Source: Streptomyces albogriseolus
GTDB taxonomy: Bacteria; Actinomycetota; Actinomycetes; Streptomycetales; Streptomycetaceae
NCBI GenBank assembly: GCA_014650475.1
Contig: BMVA01000015.1
Coordinates: 124,001-188,000 of the forward strand
Direction: 5' to 3'
DNA: 64,000 nt
In this document: positions 56,266 through 64,000 of the stretch, one piece after another
Position numbering within the stretch: position 1 is the stretch's first letter
Layout: every line of letters starts with the position of its first letter
Notes under the pieces: generated by a model
Seen by the model: the letters and a program-made list of their open reading frames with translations, nothing else
Told to the model about the DNA's origin: nothing
Databases searched by the model: none
Made by a program: the position numbers and the translations under genes

Positions 56266-56802
56266 CTAGGGCAGGCATTCCCAGAACGGCCCGGCAGGCG
56301 CCCGGTTGCGCGCACACAACGTCACGTCCCTCCCCTTGAGATAGTCCAGCAGCCACTCACCGAACGTCATCTCGTACAGGGTCCAGGCCGGACTGTCGAA
56401 CTCCTGGACCACGACGCGCCAGGGCGACGAAGGGCCCTCGGGAACGCACAGGAAGACCGCCTCACCCGTCGTGGCCGTCGCCACCGGTATCAGCTCCCCG
56501 GGGCCGCCGCCCACGGGACCGGGCAGGAACTCCGCCATGTCCTCATCCCGCCAGAGCTCGAGATCGTCCTTGATGGCGTCGCTCAGACTGTGCAGCAGGT
56601 GCCGTGCGGGGTGCTTCAGATACAACTGCCCGTTGATCGTGACCGACCCGTAGGCGTCCACGATCTCCCGGAAGTCCGCGGGGAACGCGACACCGAGCTC
56701 CCGCTCCAGGTCCTCCCACGGAGCCGGATCGTCCCAGTTGAAGCGGGGCTCGCCCAGCAGGCCACGGATATCGGAAAGGGTCACCGCGACGGGGCTCCTC
56801 AT
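56266..56802 (-). CDS. SMI1/KNR4 (SUKH) family protein
   Basis: A 178-residue protein with SUKH-like features: WEDLERELGVAFPADFREIVDAYG at about residues 29-52 is the classic SMI1/KNR4 start, and beta-rich blocks (LIPVATATTGEAVFLCVPEG, WRVVVQEFDSPAW) follow. SUKH proteins often neutralise polymorphic toxins, but no toxin gene is adjacent. Its ATG overlaps the stop of the upstream DUF6058-like gene by 4 nt (ATGA), so they are co-translated. Confidence 0.8.
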   Translation of the reverse strand: MRSPVAVTLSDIRGLLGEPRFNWDDPAPWEDLERELGVAFPADFREIVDAYGSVTINGQLYLKHPARHLLHSLSDAIKDDLELWRDEDMAEFLPGPVGGGPGELIPVATATTGEAVFLCVPEGPSSPWRVVVQEFDSPAWTLYEMTFGEWLLDYLKGRDVTLCARNRAPAGPFWECLP

Positions 56803-57500
56803 GCGGTTGTCTCCAGTGGGTCGGCCGGCCGCAGTTCCCGATCACTGCGCGTGGCGTGATCGTAGGCCCGTGCACCGACACAGTGCCGTCGCCCAGAACG
56901 ATCCGGGCGCGGGAAGCGGGCGCGCACGGCGTCGACGCAGGTGTCGCGGGACGTGGGTCCGCCGAAGCGGAGACGGTCGTAGGGCGTGAACGCCGGTTCC
57001 AGGGCGTCGAGCTCGTCGACCAGGGCGTGCAGCCGCTCGGACCACCGCACCGAACCGGCGTCCGGCTCGTCCATCGCGGCGCCGATCGCGGCCGTCAGCT
57101 GGTCCTTCCGCCGGATGGTGGCCGGGGTCACCGAGTGCAGGCACACGTACTGCCCGCTGAGATACGCGTCCCACTCCGCCTTCCCGGCGACCGGGTCGTC
57201 CCAGTGAGCGGTGAACCACGCTTCGAGCAGGTCCACGCCGCCGGCCTCGTCGGCGAGCGCGAACAGGTCGGCCGGCACCATCTCGGCACCGTCGGACCGC
57301 AGATATCCCGGAAGCGGGAGACGCCCCTCCAGCATCAGTCGACGCACCACATCGGCGTCGCGGCCCTGTACCGCGCACAGCTCCTCCAAGACGACGAACT
57401 GCGCGCTGACGTAGGCGTCGTCCGCAGCGGTCATCGGATGGTCCCCGTTGACCTCCCGGAACCGCTCGGCGAGCCGCTGCTTCAGATCCGTTTCCGGCAC
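56799..57500 (-). CDS. DUF6058-like protein of unknown function
   Basis: A 233-residue acidic protein. FREVNGDHPMTAADDAYVSA, LMLEGRLPLPGYLRSDGAEM and WDAYLSGQYVCLHSVTP recall, from memory, DUF6058, annotated in NCBI as a natural-product biosynthesis protein; I cannot confirm this. I chose the GTG at 57500 because TGGAGG lies 6 nt before it, rather than the GTG at 57518. It overlaps the SUKH gene by 4 nt, so the two products probably work together. Confidence 0.75.
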   Translation of the reverse strand: MPETDLKQRLAERFREVNGDHPMTAADDAYVSAQFVVLEELCAVQGRDADVVRRLMLEGRLPLPGYLRSDGAEMVPADLFALADEAGGVDLLEAWFTAHWDDPVAGKAEWDAYLSGQYVCLHSVTPATIRRKDQLTAAIGAAMDEPDAGSVRWSERLHALVDELDALEPAFTPYDRLRFGGPTSRDTCVDAVRARFPRPDRSGRRHCVGARAYDHATRSDRELRPADPLETTA

Positions 57501-57600
57501 GGGAAACCTCCAGGTCACGAGCGCGAGCCACTCCCGCGCGGGGACTCGGCACGCTACGGGCCGGACGCTTCGGCGCTCGCCGAACTGTGGACGGAGCCCC

Positions 57601-58224
57601 TCACGTGGACAGACGGGGCGCCGGCGGCAGCGGAGTTGCCGCCTCCGGCGCCGGTGCCGCGCGGAAGGCCTCGATCACGTACGCCGCGTAGCGGCGAGAA
57701 GCGGCGGCCCTCGCCTCGCGCGGCGTGTCCTGGAGTCCCCGGTGGGCCATCAGGACCAGCACCAGGTCGTCGACGACGAAGTCCGGCCGGAGCCGGCCCG
57801 TCTTCCGTGCGCCGCGCGCCAGCTCGGCCACCGCGCGCAGCGTCCGCTCCCGGTCCGCCGCGAAGTCCATCGCCTCCGGGAACGCCGTCATGAACGCGTC
57901 CGCGAAGCCCCGGCTGTGGGCGTGCAGTTCGCAGATCCGCTCGATCAAGGTGCGGAAGCCGTGCCACGGGTCCGGGTCCGCGAGCGCGTCCCGGACGGCC
58001 GCGTGGCAGGCGCGCCGCTGCTCCGCGAAGGTCTCCGCCAGCAGGTCCCGCTTGGCCGGGAAGTGCCGGTACAGCGTGGCGGGGCCGACCCCCGCACGCC
58101 GCGCGACCTCCCGCATCGGCGCGCCCAGGCCCTCCTCGCCGAACACGGTGCGCGCCGCCTCCAGGATGCGCGCGCGGTTGTCGCGGGCGTCGGAACGGAC
58201 GGGGTGAGGCACTTCGGTGGTCAT
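57601..58224 (-). CDS. TetR-family transcriptional regulator
   Basis: A 207-residue regulator: RILEAARTVFGEEGLGAPMR and VARRAGVGPATLYRHFPAKR form the helix-turn-helix (about residues 19-60). The divergent quinone oxidoreductase gene is its probable target: the 80-nt gap and the start of the gene contain two CACTTCGGT copies (58210-58218 and 58232-58240) that could be recognition half-sites. The start is the ATG at 58224. Confidence 0.92.
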   Translation of the reverse strand: MTTEVPHPVRSDARDNRARILEAARTVFGEEGLGAPMREVARRAGVGPATLYRHFPAKRDLLAETFAEQRRACHAAVRDALADPDPWHGFRTLIERICELHAHSRGFADAFMTAFPEAMDFAADRERTLRAVAELARGARKTGRLRPDFVVDDLVLVLMAHRGLQDTPREARAAASRRYAAYVIEAFRAAPAPEAATPLPPAPRLST

Positions 58225-58304
58225 CGTCTCTCACTTCGGTCGAGCGGACGGGGGCGCCCGTTACGTTCCGACGGCGGTACTGCCACCGACCTTAAGGAGC
58301 AGAG

Positions 58305-59270
58305 ATGAAAGCCGTGGTGATCCGCGCGTTCGGAGCGCCCGCAGGGCTGGAGGTCGTCGACCTTCCCGCGCCCGTTCCCGGACCGGGGCAGGTGGTCGTC
58401 GCCACCGAGGCGATCGGGGTGGGCGGCGTGGACGCCGTGATCCGCCGGGGCGCCCTCGCCGCCCACGGGTTCCGCGAGGGGCACCTCCTCGGCAGTGAGG
58501 TCGCGGGGACCGTCACGGCCGTGGGGGAGGGCGTGGACTCCTCCTGGACCGGGCGGCGGGTGTGGGCGTTCACCGGCCTGTCCGGCGGATACGCCGAGCG
58601 GGCCGTCGCCCGCGTCGAGGACGTCCTCGCGCTGCCCGACGGGCTGAGCGGAGCGGACGCGGTGACCCTGGGCGGCTCCGGGGCCGTCGCCCACTTCGCC
58701 CTGCGCAAGGCTCACTTCGCGCCCGGCGAGACCGTGCTCGTGCGCGGGGCGGCGGGAAGCATCGGGATCACGGCGGTCCAGCTCGCGGCCCGGAGCGGCG
58801 CGGGCGCCGTGGCGGTCACCACCTCGTCCGGGGAGCGGGGCGCCCGGCTGCGGGAGCTGAGCGCCACCCATGTTCTCGACCGCTCGGGCAAAAGCGCCGA
58901 CCCGGACGCGCCGACCGGCTTCGACGTCGTGATCGACGTCGTCGGCGGGCCCGGACTGCCGGACGCCCTTGACGCGCTGCACGCCGACGGGCGGTACGTG
59001 CTGGTCGGCGTCGTCGGCGGGCAGCCGCCGGAGGACTTCGGCATGCGGCTGGTGCACGGCTTCCGCAAGTCCCTGACGTTCGCCACGTTCAGCGCCGACA
59101 CCGTGCCCGGCCCCGACCGTCAGGCCGTCCGCGCGGAACAGTTCGCCGAGGCCGCGCGCGGGGAGCTGCGCACCGTCGTGCACGACGTGCTGCCGCTGGA
59201 CCGGGCGGCGGACGCCCACCGCGCGATGGACGCGGGGGAGGTGTTCGGCCGGGTGGTGCTCACACCCTGA
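58305..59270 (+). CDS. NADP-dependent quinone oxidoreductase-like protein (MDR family)
   Basis: A 321-residue zinc-independent medium-chain reductase. The catalytic domain opens MKAVVIRAFGAPAGLEVVDL; LLGSEVAGTV and VLVRGAAGSIGITAVQLA (cofactor-binding) are typical of the quinone oxidoreductase/zeta-crystallin group. No zinc ligands are present. The ATG has AAGGAG 5 nt upstream. It is divergent from a TetR gene, the standard layout for an inducible detoxification enzyme. Confidence 0.92.
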   Translation: MKAVVIRAFGAPAGLEVVDLPAPVPGPGQVVVATEAIGVGGVDAVIRRGALAAHGFREGHLLGSEVAGTVTAVGEGVDSSWTGRRVWAFTGLSGGYAERAVARVEDVLALPDGLSGADAVTLGGSGAVAHFALRKAHFAPGETVLVRGAAGSIGITAVQLAARSGAGAVAVTTSSGERGARLRELSATHVLDRSGKSADPDAPTGFDVVIDVVGGPGLPDALDALHADGRYVLVGVVGGQPPEDFGMRLVHGFRKSLTFATFSADTVPGPDRQAVRAEQFAEAARGELRTVVHDVLPLDRAADAHRAMDAGEVFGRVVLTP

Positions 59271-59512
59271 GCCGGGACGTGAGGGGGCGCCCGGCACACG
59301 CCGCTCTGCGGGGGCGCGCGAGCGTGTGACCTCCGGTGCTGACAGGACCGTCTCCCCCGCGCCGCGCGCCGGTTCGGGCACCGCGCGCTCCCGCATGCCC
59401 CCTGTGGCACTGCGCACGTCCGTGAATGGTGACGCTTCCGGGAGCGGATCCGCTGGGCTTCGTGGGGAACGGGTGAACGTTCTCCCCGATTCCGGCGGAA
59501 CGGAGTGGTCCC

Positions 59513-59944
59513 GTGAGCGACGTGGGCGAACACCTGATGCACGCGGAGGAGATGCGGGCGCGTGCTGCTGCCTTCGTCGGGCAGGCCACCGCCGGCAACC
59601 GGCTCCCCCTGGACTACTCCGAGGCCAGCCTCCGCCTCGTCGACTTCCTGATCGACGGACTGCGCAAGCACGGAGCGGACGAGGCCCGGGTGAGCGGTGT
59701 GCTGGCGGGGCTCGGAGCGTACGTGGGAGAGGTGCTGGTCCGCCGGGCCGGCGCGACCTGGGTCGACTTCGACGCCGACCAGCGGGCCTACTTCGTGCAG
59801 CCGGTCGGCGTGCGGATGCCGGACGGGCGGGTGTGGAGCCCTCTCGGCAAGGTCCGCAACTGCTTCGAGGCGGGCAGCCGGCGCGAGTCGCTGCGCACCT
59901 TCTACCTGACCCTGCACGGCCGGTCCCGGCGGACCGCGGGCTGA
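59513..59944 (+). CDS. hypothetical protein
   Basis: A 143-residue protein of normal Streptomyces codon usage with no recognised family. The N-terminal half is helical (HLMHAEEMRARAAAFVGQ and YSEASLRLVDFLIDGLRKHG); the second half is beta-like (GATWVDFDADQRAYFVQPVGV) with PLGKVRNCFEAGSRRESLRT near the end. No signal peptide or membrane helix. GTG start with GGAG 8 nt before it. The 242-nt gap upstream contains a GGGGAACG/CGTTCTCCCC imperfect hairpin around 59464-59487. Confidence 0.75.
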   Translation: MSDVGEHLMHAEEMRARAAAFVGQATAGNRLPLDYSEASLRLVDFLIDGLRKHGADEARVSGVLAGLGAYVGEVLVRRAGATWVDFDADQRAYFVQPVGVRMPDGRVWSPLGKVRNCFEAGSRRESLRTFYLTLHGRSRRTAG

Positions 59945-60093
59945 CCGGCCGCATGTGAACCACGGGTGCACGAACCGTGGTTGTTCGTCGAGGATCCGTG
60001 TTCCTCGCCGCCCGGGGCACAACCCCCGACCCACCGCGACGGTCATGCGTGCGGCCCCCCACGCCTCACCCTGTCCCAGAGACTGGAGCACTC

Positions 60094-61569
60094 TTGCGCA
60101 CACGCACCCTGGCCGCAGCCCTGGCCGTCGCCACGGCGGCCGCGGGCCTGTCCCTCGCCCTCGCCCCCACGGCGAGCGCGGCCACCTCCGTGCCCGACGA
60201 CTTCAACGGCGACGGCGTCGCCGACCTCGTCGTGGCCACACCCCACGCGCCCGTCGACGGTCGCGTCAACGCCGGTTCGGTCAGTGTCCTGTACGGCTCC
60301 CCGGACGGCGTCTCGCCCGGCCGTTCGACGACCCTCACCCAGAACTCCCCGGGCGTCCCCGGGGACGCCGGCTCGCACTCCCTGTTCGGGGCCACGCACG
60401 CAAGTGGCGACCTGGACGCCGACGGTTACGCCGACCTCGTCGTCGGCGCGCCGGGCGAAGCGGTGCGCTACAGCGGCGGCTACGGCACGCTCACCGTGCT
60501 GTGGGGCGGCCCGAGCGGCCTGACCGGCGACGGCATCTCGATGGTGAGCCCGTACGCCGCCAACGAGTGGATGTCCGAGGAGGACTACGGCAAGAAGGTC
60601 GTCGTCGCCGACCTGGACGGTGACGGCGTCCCGCAGATCGCCACGCTCAGCCGCACCAACCTGTGGGCGTACGACGACCTGGCGGGCCGCACGGCGCCCA
60701 CCGACGTGGCGCGCTTCTACAACTACAACGCCTACATACAGCCGCGCACCCTCACCACCGCCGACTTCACCGGCGCCGGACGCGCCCAGCTCGTCGTCAC
60801 CGGGGGCGAGAACTGCGGCGGGACGACGGGCGGCTGCCAGCACACCGCCGTCTACACGTGGAGCGACAGCGGGTTGCAGGAGGCCTGGCTGCCGGACCCC
60901 GGCGACGTCTCGGGTACGAACGAGGCGCCCACCGTCTCGACGGCCGCCGGTGACGTCGACGGCGACGGCTACGCCGACCTCGTCACCGGCCACGTCCCCG
61001 CGTCGGCGACCACCACGGGCGAGTACTCGGACGCCGCGGGCTTCGTCCACGTCCGCTACGGCAGCGCGGACGGCCTCGGCGCCCACCGCACCGCCACCCT
61101 CGACGCCCCGGGCGGCCGGGCCGGTGACAACGTCGGCGCGTCCGTCGCGGTCGGCGACGTCACGGGCGACGGCTACGCCGACGTGGTGGCCGGGGCGCCG
61201 GGCGCGACGGTCCGCGGCGTGCCGGGCACCGGCGCGGCGGTCCTGCTGCGGGGCTCGGCCACCGGCCTGACCGAAACCGACGCCCAGGTGGTCCACCAGG
61301 CCACCGACGGCGTGCCCGGCACGGCGGAGACGGACGACTGGTTCGGCTCCGCCGTGGACCTCACCGACCTCGACGGCGACGGCATGGCGGACGTCACGAT
61401 CGCGGCGAAGGGCGAGGACGTCCTCGCCGGGTCGGTACGCGACGGCGCCGACTGGGTGCTGCGCGGCTCGGCGGCCGGCCTGACCACGGCCGGCGCGACC
61501 TCGTTCAGCGCGCAGGACGTCGGCCTCACCGCCCCGGACGCCGAGTTCGGCTCGGTCCTGGGCGGCTGA
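60094..61569 (+). CDS. secreted FG-GAP repeat (integrin-like) protein
   Basis: A 491-residue exported protein. The signal peptide ends near LALAPTASA (about residue 29). It is followed by at least five FG-GAP/VCBS repeats carrying the calcium-binding pattern DxDxDGxxD: DFNGDGVADLVV, DLDADGYADLVV, DVDGDGYADLV, DVTGDGYADVV and DLDGDGMADVT. Together they build a beta-propeller. There is no enzyme domain. The TTG at 60094 has GGAG 5 nt upstream. A surface or adhesion role is inferred. Confidence 0.9.
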   Translation: MRTRTLAAALAVATAAAGLSLALAPTASAATSVPDDFNGDGVADLVVATPHAPVDGRVNAGSVSVLYGSPDGVSPGRSTTLTQNSPGVPGDAGSHSLFGATHASGDLDADGYADLVVGAPGEAVRYSGGYGTLTVLWGGPSGLTGDGISMVSPYAANEWMSEEDYGKKVVVADLDGDGVPQIATLSRTNLWAYDDLAGRTAPTDVARFYNYNAYIQPRTLTTADFTGAGRAQLVVTGGENCGGTTGGCQHTAVYTWSDSGLQEAWLPDPGDVSGTNEAPTVSTAAGDVDGDGYADLVTGHVPASATTTGEYSDAAGFVHVRYGSADGLGAHRTATLDAPGGRAGDNVGASVAVGDVTGDGYADVVAGAPGATVRGVPGTGAAVLLRGSATGLTETDAQVVHQATDGVPGTAETDDWFGSAVDLTDLDGDGMADVTIAAKGEDVLAGSVRDGADWVLRGSAAGLTTAGATSFSAQDVGLTAPDAEFGSVLGG

Positions 61570-61596
61570 CCCTCCCCCCGCATCGCGGCGTGAGGG

Positions 61597-61630
61597 ACGG
61601 CTACCGCGGGTCGCGGCCCGCGGTAGCCGT
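61597..61630. terminator. bidirectional terminator overlapping the HATPase gene end
   Basis: A perfect 14-bp stem (61597-61610 with 61617-61630) with a 6-nt loop. It includes the stop codon of the HATPase gene and ends the convergent FG-GAP gene. Confidence 0.75.
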
Positions 61631-62050
61631 ACGACCGGGCCCTCCGACGGACACCACGGGCACCACGGGCACCGCGCCGCCGCCCGGACCCGCCTCCAGC
61701 TCGCACCACACGGTCTTGCCGCGGCCGGGCCCGTGTGCCACGCCCCACCTGGCCGCCAGCGCGTCCAGCAGCGCCAGCCCCCGCCCCGACTCCTCGTCGG
61801 CGCCCACCGACGCCCGCAGGACGGGCAGCGCACGCGGGTCGGGATCGCTCACCTCCAGGCGCGTGCGCCCGCCGTCGTCGCACCACACCCGGACGGTGAC
61901 GGGGACACCCTCCCCGAGGTGCTGGACCACGTTCGTGACGAGCTCGCTCGCGCAGAGCTGGACGTCGGCGCCGTACGCGCGGAGGGCACGGCGTACGCCG
62001 GACACCTCGGCCGGTGTCGCGAGCAGTTCCAGCGTCGTCGCCGGTGGCAT
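61601..62050 (-). CDS. HATPase (RsbW/SpoIIAB-like) ATP-binding protein
   Basis: A 149-residue GHKL-type ATPase domain: the N-box is CASELVTNVVQH, the G1 box LEVSDPDPRALP, the G2 box ESGRGLALLDALAARWG. These Streptomyces proteins resemble anti-sigma kinases and usually neighbour XRE/DUF397 genes, as here. A Pro/Gly-rich tail follows the domain. I chose the ATG at 62050, which overlaps the stop of the upstream small gene (TGATG), indicating coupled translation. Confidence 0.9.
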   Translation of the reverse strand: MPPATTLELLATPAEVSGVRRALRAYGADVQLCASELVTNVVQHLGEGVPVTVRVWCDDGGRTRLEVSDPDPRALPVLRASVGADEESGRGLALLDALAARWGVAHGPGRGKTVWCELEAGPGGGAVPVVPVVSVGGPGRTATAGRDPR

Positions 62051-62253
62051 CACGCGGCCCCCTTACGGAGGGCGGCGGTGAGGGCCTGGGCGGTCAGGAG
62101 GTTGCAGTTGCCGAGCGCGATCAAGGGCCGGACGGGGCAACGGGAGGCGAAGGCCGGGAGGCCGACGCCGAGGGACGGCAGCGTGATGCCGTGCGCGGCG
62201 AGCGCCGCCCGCAACTCCTCGGTGCAGGCGTCGGCTTCGGTGGGGCTGTGCAT
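62050..62253 (-). CDS. small protein of a WhiJ-like cluster
   Basis: A 67-residue protein, helical at the start (ACTEELRAALAAHGITLPSL) with a Cys pair further on (SRCPVRPLIALGNCN). GGAAGG precedes the ATG at 62253, and its stop overlaps the HATPase start, so both are translated together. Similar small genes accompany HATPase genes in WhiJ-type clusters. The function is unknown. Confidence 0.75.
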   Translation of the reverse strand: MHSPTEADACTEELRAALAAHGITLPSLGVGLPAFASRCPVRPLIALGNCNLLTAQALTAALRKGAA

Positions 62254-62411
62254 GGGGGTTCACACCTTCCAGTGCGCTGTGTGACGAACCGCTTACACTG
62301 TGCCGCCGGTCGGCGTAGCGTGACAGACCTTCGGCATCCCGGCCCTGAACTGCACGTTTGCGGTGCGGGAAGGGGGAGCGGGCGGTAACGGCAACCCATG
62401 GACGGTGAACG

Positions 62412-63266
62412 ATGGGGCAGCGCAAGGACATCGACGGCTCGACGGGCGTCCCGACCTTCTACGGCAGCGAACTGCGCTGGAAGCGGGAGGAAGCGGGGCT
62501 CACCCTCCAGCAGTTGGTCGAGGGCAGCTTCTACGGCCCGAGCCATCTCAGCGAGATCGAGCGGGGGACGCGCCGGATGCCGGCGGAACTGGCCGAGCAC
62601 GTGGACAAGGTGCTCGGCACGGACGGCTTCTTCCGGCGCCGGTGCGAGGACGTGCGGCGGGCGAAGCGGCGGGGGCACGCGAGCTATTTCGAGCGGGTGC
62701 TGGAGGCGGAGAAGCACGCGGAGACCATCGAGGAGTGGTGTCCGACGCTGATTCCGGGGTTGTTGCAGACGGAGGCGTATGCGCGGGCGGTGGTGAGGGC
62801 GACCCACCCGCTGGCACCGGATGAGGAGGTGGAGGAGAAGGCCACCGCTCGTCTGGCACGAGCCCGTCTCTTCGAGGAGAACCACAAGACCCCGGTGTAC
62901 TGGGCCATCCTGTCCGAGTCCCTGCTCCGCCAGCCGATCGTTCCGCCGGACCAGGCAGCCGAACAGTGGGAGCACATCGCAGGGTTGGCACGGCGGCATC
63001 GCATCGTTCCCCAGATCCTTCCGTGGAACTGCGGCGCGCACCCGTTCATGCTGGGTACTGCCAAGATCATGACGTTCCCCGATGCGCCACCGCTGGTCTA
63101 CACAGAGGCGCTGCACAGCGGGGACACCATCGACGATCCGAGCCTCGTGAAGGAGTACCGAAGGTCGTACGATCTGCTCAGGGCCGCCGCACTGCCACCG
63201 GAGGCGTCCCTGGCCCTGATCGAGCGAGCGGCTGAGGATGGCAGAAATGGCAAGCAACACGATTGA
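62412..63266 (+). CDS. WhiJ-like XRE regulator with DUF5753
   Basis: A 284-residue regulator. The helix-turn-helix is in residues 18-55 (GSELRWKREEAGLTLQQLVE and YGPSHLSEIERGTRRMP). The remainder is the DUF5753 ligand-type domain (YFERVLEAEKHAETIEEWCP, LIPGLLQTEAYARAVVRA). This family includes WhiJ and paralogues that work with DUF397 partners, one of which overlaps its 3' end. It is divergent from the small-protein/HATPase pair with 158 nt between, so it may control both. Confidence 0.92.
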   Translation: MGQRKDIDGSTGVPTFYGSELRWKREEAGLTLQQLVEGSFYGPSHLSEIERGTRRMPAELAEHVDKVLGTDGFFRRRCEDVRRAKRRGHASYFERVLEAEKHAETIEEWCPTLIPGLLQTEAYARAVVRATHPLAPDEEVEEKATARLARARLFEENHKTPVYWAILSESLLRQPIVPPDQAAEQWEHIAGLARRHRIVPQILPWNCGAHPFMLGTAKIMTFPDAPPLVYTEALHSGDTIDDPSLVKEYRRSYDLLRAAALPPEASLALIERAAEDGRNGKQHD

Positions 63267-63522
63267 CTTGAGCACGGCCCTCTGGCGTAAGAGCACCTAC
63301 AGCAACGGCAGCGGCGGCGACTGCGTCGAGGTAGCCGAGGCCTTCCCCGGCGCCGCCCGCTGGCGCAAGAGCACCTACAGCAATGGCGACGGCGGCGACT
63401 GCCTCGAAGTCTGCGACGCCCACACCGCCGTCGTCCCCGTCCGCGACTCCAAGGTCCCCCACGGCCCGGTCCTCACCGTCACGGCCCAGGCGTGGACGTC
63501 GTTCGTCGCCTCCCTCAAGTGA
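63247..63522 (+). CDS. DUF397 protein with tandem-duplicated motif
   Basis: A 91-residue protein of the DUF397 family, the usual partner of WhiJ-like regulators. The signature WRKSTYSNG-x-GGDC-x-EV occurs twice 26 residues apart, the second copy leading into the normal DUF397 end (VPVRDSKVPHGPVLTV and WTSFVASLK). I chose the ATG at 63247 with GAGG 9 nt upstream; an ATG at 63238 is also possible. It overlaps the regulator gene by 20 nt. Confidence 0.9.
   Translation: MASNTIDLSTALWRKSTYSNGSGGDCVEVAEAFPGAARWRKSTYSNGDGGDCLEVCDAHTAVVPVRDSKVPHGPVLTVTAQAWTSFVASLK
63283..63411 (+). repeat. 78-bp-period internal duplication in the DUF397 gene
   Basis: The segment from 63283 and the one from 63361 are closely similar for about 50 bp (shared TGGCG-AAGAGCACCTACAGCAA, with scattered silent changes). 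This indicates a tandem duplication of the DUF397 core. Confidence 0.75.
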
Positions 63523-63529
63523 TCTGAAC

Positions 63530-64000
63530 TCAGTTCTGGTTCACCGGGAAGACGGCCGCCGGGTCGCAACGCTGCGGGCAGGCCAGCAGGTAGACCTCGT
63601 TGCCGAGGAACAGGAGGTAGGCGTCGTCCCGGATGCTGTCGGGCTGCACCGGGGCCCCGGTGCGGACGCCGAACTCCCAGTTCTCCGGTACCTGGCAGAC
63701 GAACGCCAACTCCGACCCGCACGCGCACCGGTAGTACTCGGGGGACTGCGCCCAGGACGCCGTACCGCCCACCTTGAAATACGTGTCCTGGGCGGGCCGC
63801 AGGGTCAGGGGCAGAGCCCGCACGGCCGGTTCGGGCTCCGCCTCCGGGATCCCCGGGTCACGCTGGAGCAGCACCCGCCAGAAGGAGCCCGGGAACGGCG
63901 GCTGCGGAGCCTCCCAGAACCGGGGCACGAGGCGGCCGTCGGCCGTGACCGGGTCGGACGCCTCGTTGTGGTGCGCGCAGTGGAAGACCGACAGGTGTTC
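63530..64000 (-). CDS. hypothetical protein, 5'-truncated by window edge
   Basis: The frame is open from the window edge (first visible residues EHLSVFHCAHHNEASDPV) to the stop at 63530, giving 157 residues. A GTG at 63928 is only an internal candidate; the sequence before it reads as coding. Cys/His pairs are prominent (HCAHHNE, YRCACGSELAFVCQ, LLACPQRC) and may bind a metal. No family recognised. It converges on the DUF397 gene with 7 nt between the stops. Confidence 0.7.
   Translation of the reverse strand, partial: EHLSVFHCAHHNEASDPVTADGRLVPRFWEAPQPPFPGSFWRVLLQRDPGIPEAEPEPAVRALPLTLRPAQDTYFKVGGTASWAQSPEYYRCACGSELAFVCQVPENWEFGVRTGAPVQPDSIRDDAYLLFLGNEVYLLACPQRCDPAAVFPVNQN

Overview
The window is high-GC DNA with the GC-rich third codon positions, GTG/TTG starts and gene families of the genus Streptomyces: a class III adenylate cyclase, MmpB, mycothiol amidase Mca, the AccA2/AccE/PccB carboxylase set, WhiJ-type regulators with DUF397 partners, and an LAXTG surface protein. 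Gene order over roughly the first 52 kb follows, from memory, the core region around SCO4912-SCO4979 of S. coelicolor, so I read it as conserved chromosome core. No insertion sequence, prophage, CRISPR array, rRNA or tRNA was seen.

Region by region. 1-11 kb: a truncated hypothetical gene, then a minus-strand nucleoside and aldehyde catabolism block (deoC, an aldehyde dehydrogenase, a half-length aldehyde dehydrogenase homologue), a PH-like membrane protein, phosphomannomutase/phosphoglucomutase, purine nucleoside phosphorylase, a gamma-glutamylcyclotransferase-like protein, an LpdA-type flavoprotein and a DeoR regulator. Identical 12-bp palindromes sit in front of deoC and the phosphorylase gene. 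PNP, the mutase, DeoC and the aldehyde dehydrogenase form a plausible route from (deoxy)nucleosides to sugar phosphates, acetaldehyde and acetate. 11-18 kb: acyl-CoA carboxylase alpha subunit, Maf, MmpB, AccE, PccB and biotin ligase BirA, a complete biotin-dependent carboxylase locus. 18-30 kb: adenylate cyclase, enoyl-CoA hydratase, GAF-GGDEF protein, HutH, LAXTG protein, L,D-transpeptidase lipoprotein and a large secreted subtilase. 30-41 kb: a regulator/alcohol dehydrogenase pair, cystathionine gamma-synthase, a small sigma-like module, MarR, threonine dehydratase, a DrrAB-type ABC exporter, GreA, and a DUF4307/Mca/small membrane protein group. 41-54 kb: a STAND ATPase with TPRs, a DUF255 thioredoxin-domain protein, a Mut7-C protein, TetR, a hemolysin-III protein, PEP carboxykinase and a secreted beta-propeller/Ig-like protein.

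54-64 kb looks more accessory: an ATPase with a PD-(D/E)XK-like tail behind a large inverted repeat, a hydrolase, a SUKH/DUF6058-like pair, a TetR/quinone oxidoreductase pair, an FG-GAP secreted protein, and a WhiJ-like cluster (HATPase, small protein, XRE regulator, duplicated DUF397).

Most convergent gene pairs are separated by long perfect hairpins that I read as bidirectional terminators. Several short palindromes lie at start-proximal positions and are listed as candidate operators. Family names come from motif recognition without database searches. SCO gene correspondences are from memory and are not used as evidence.
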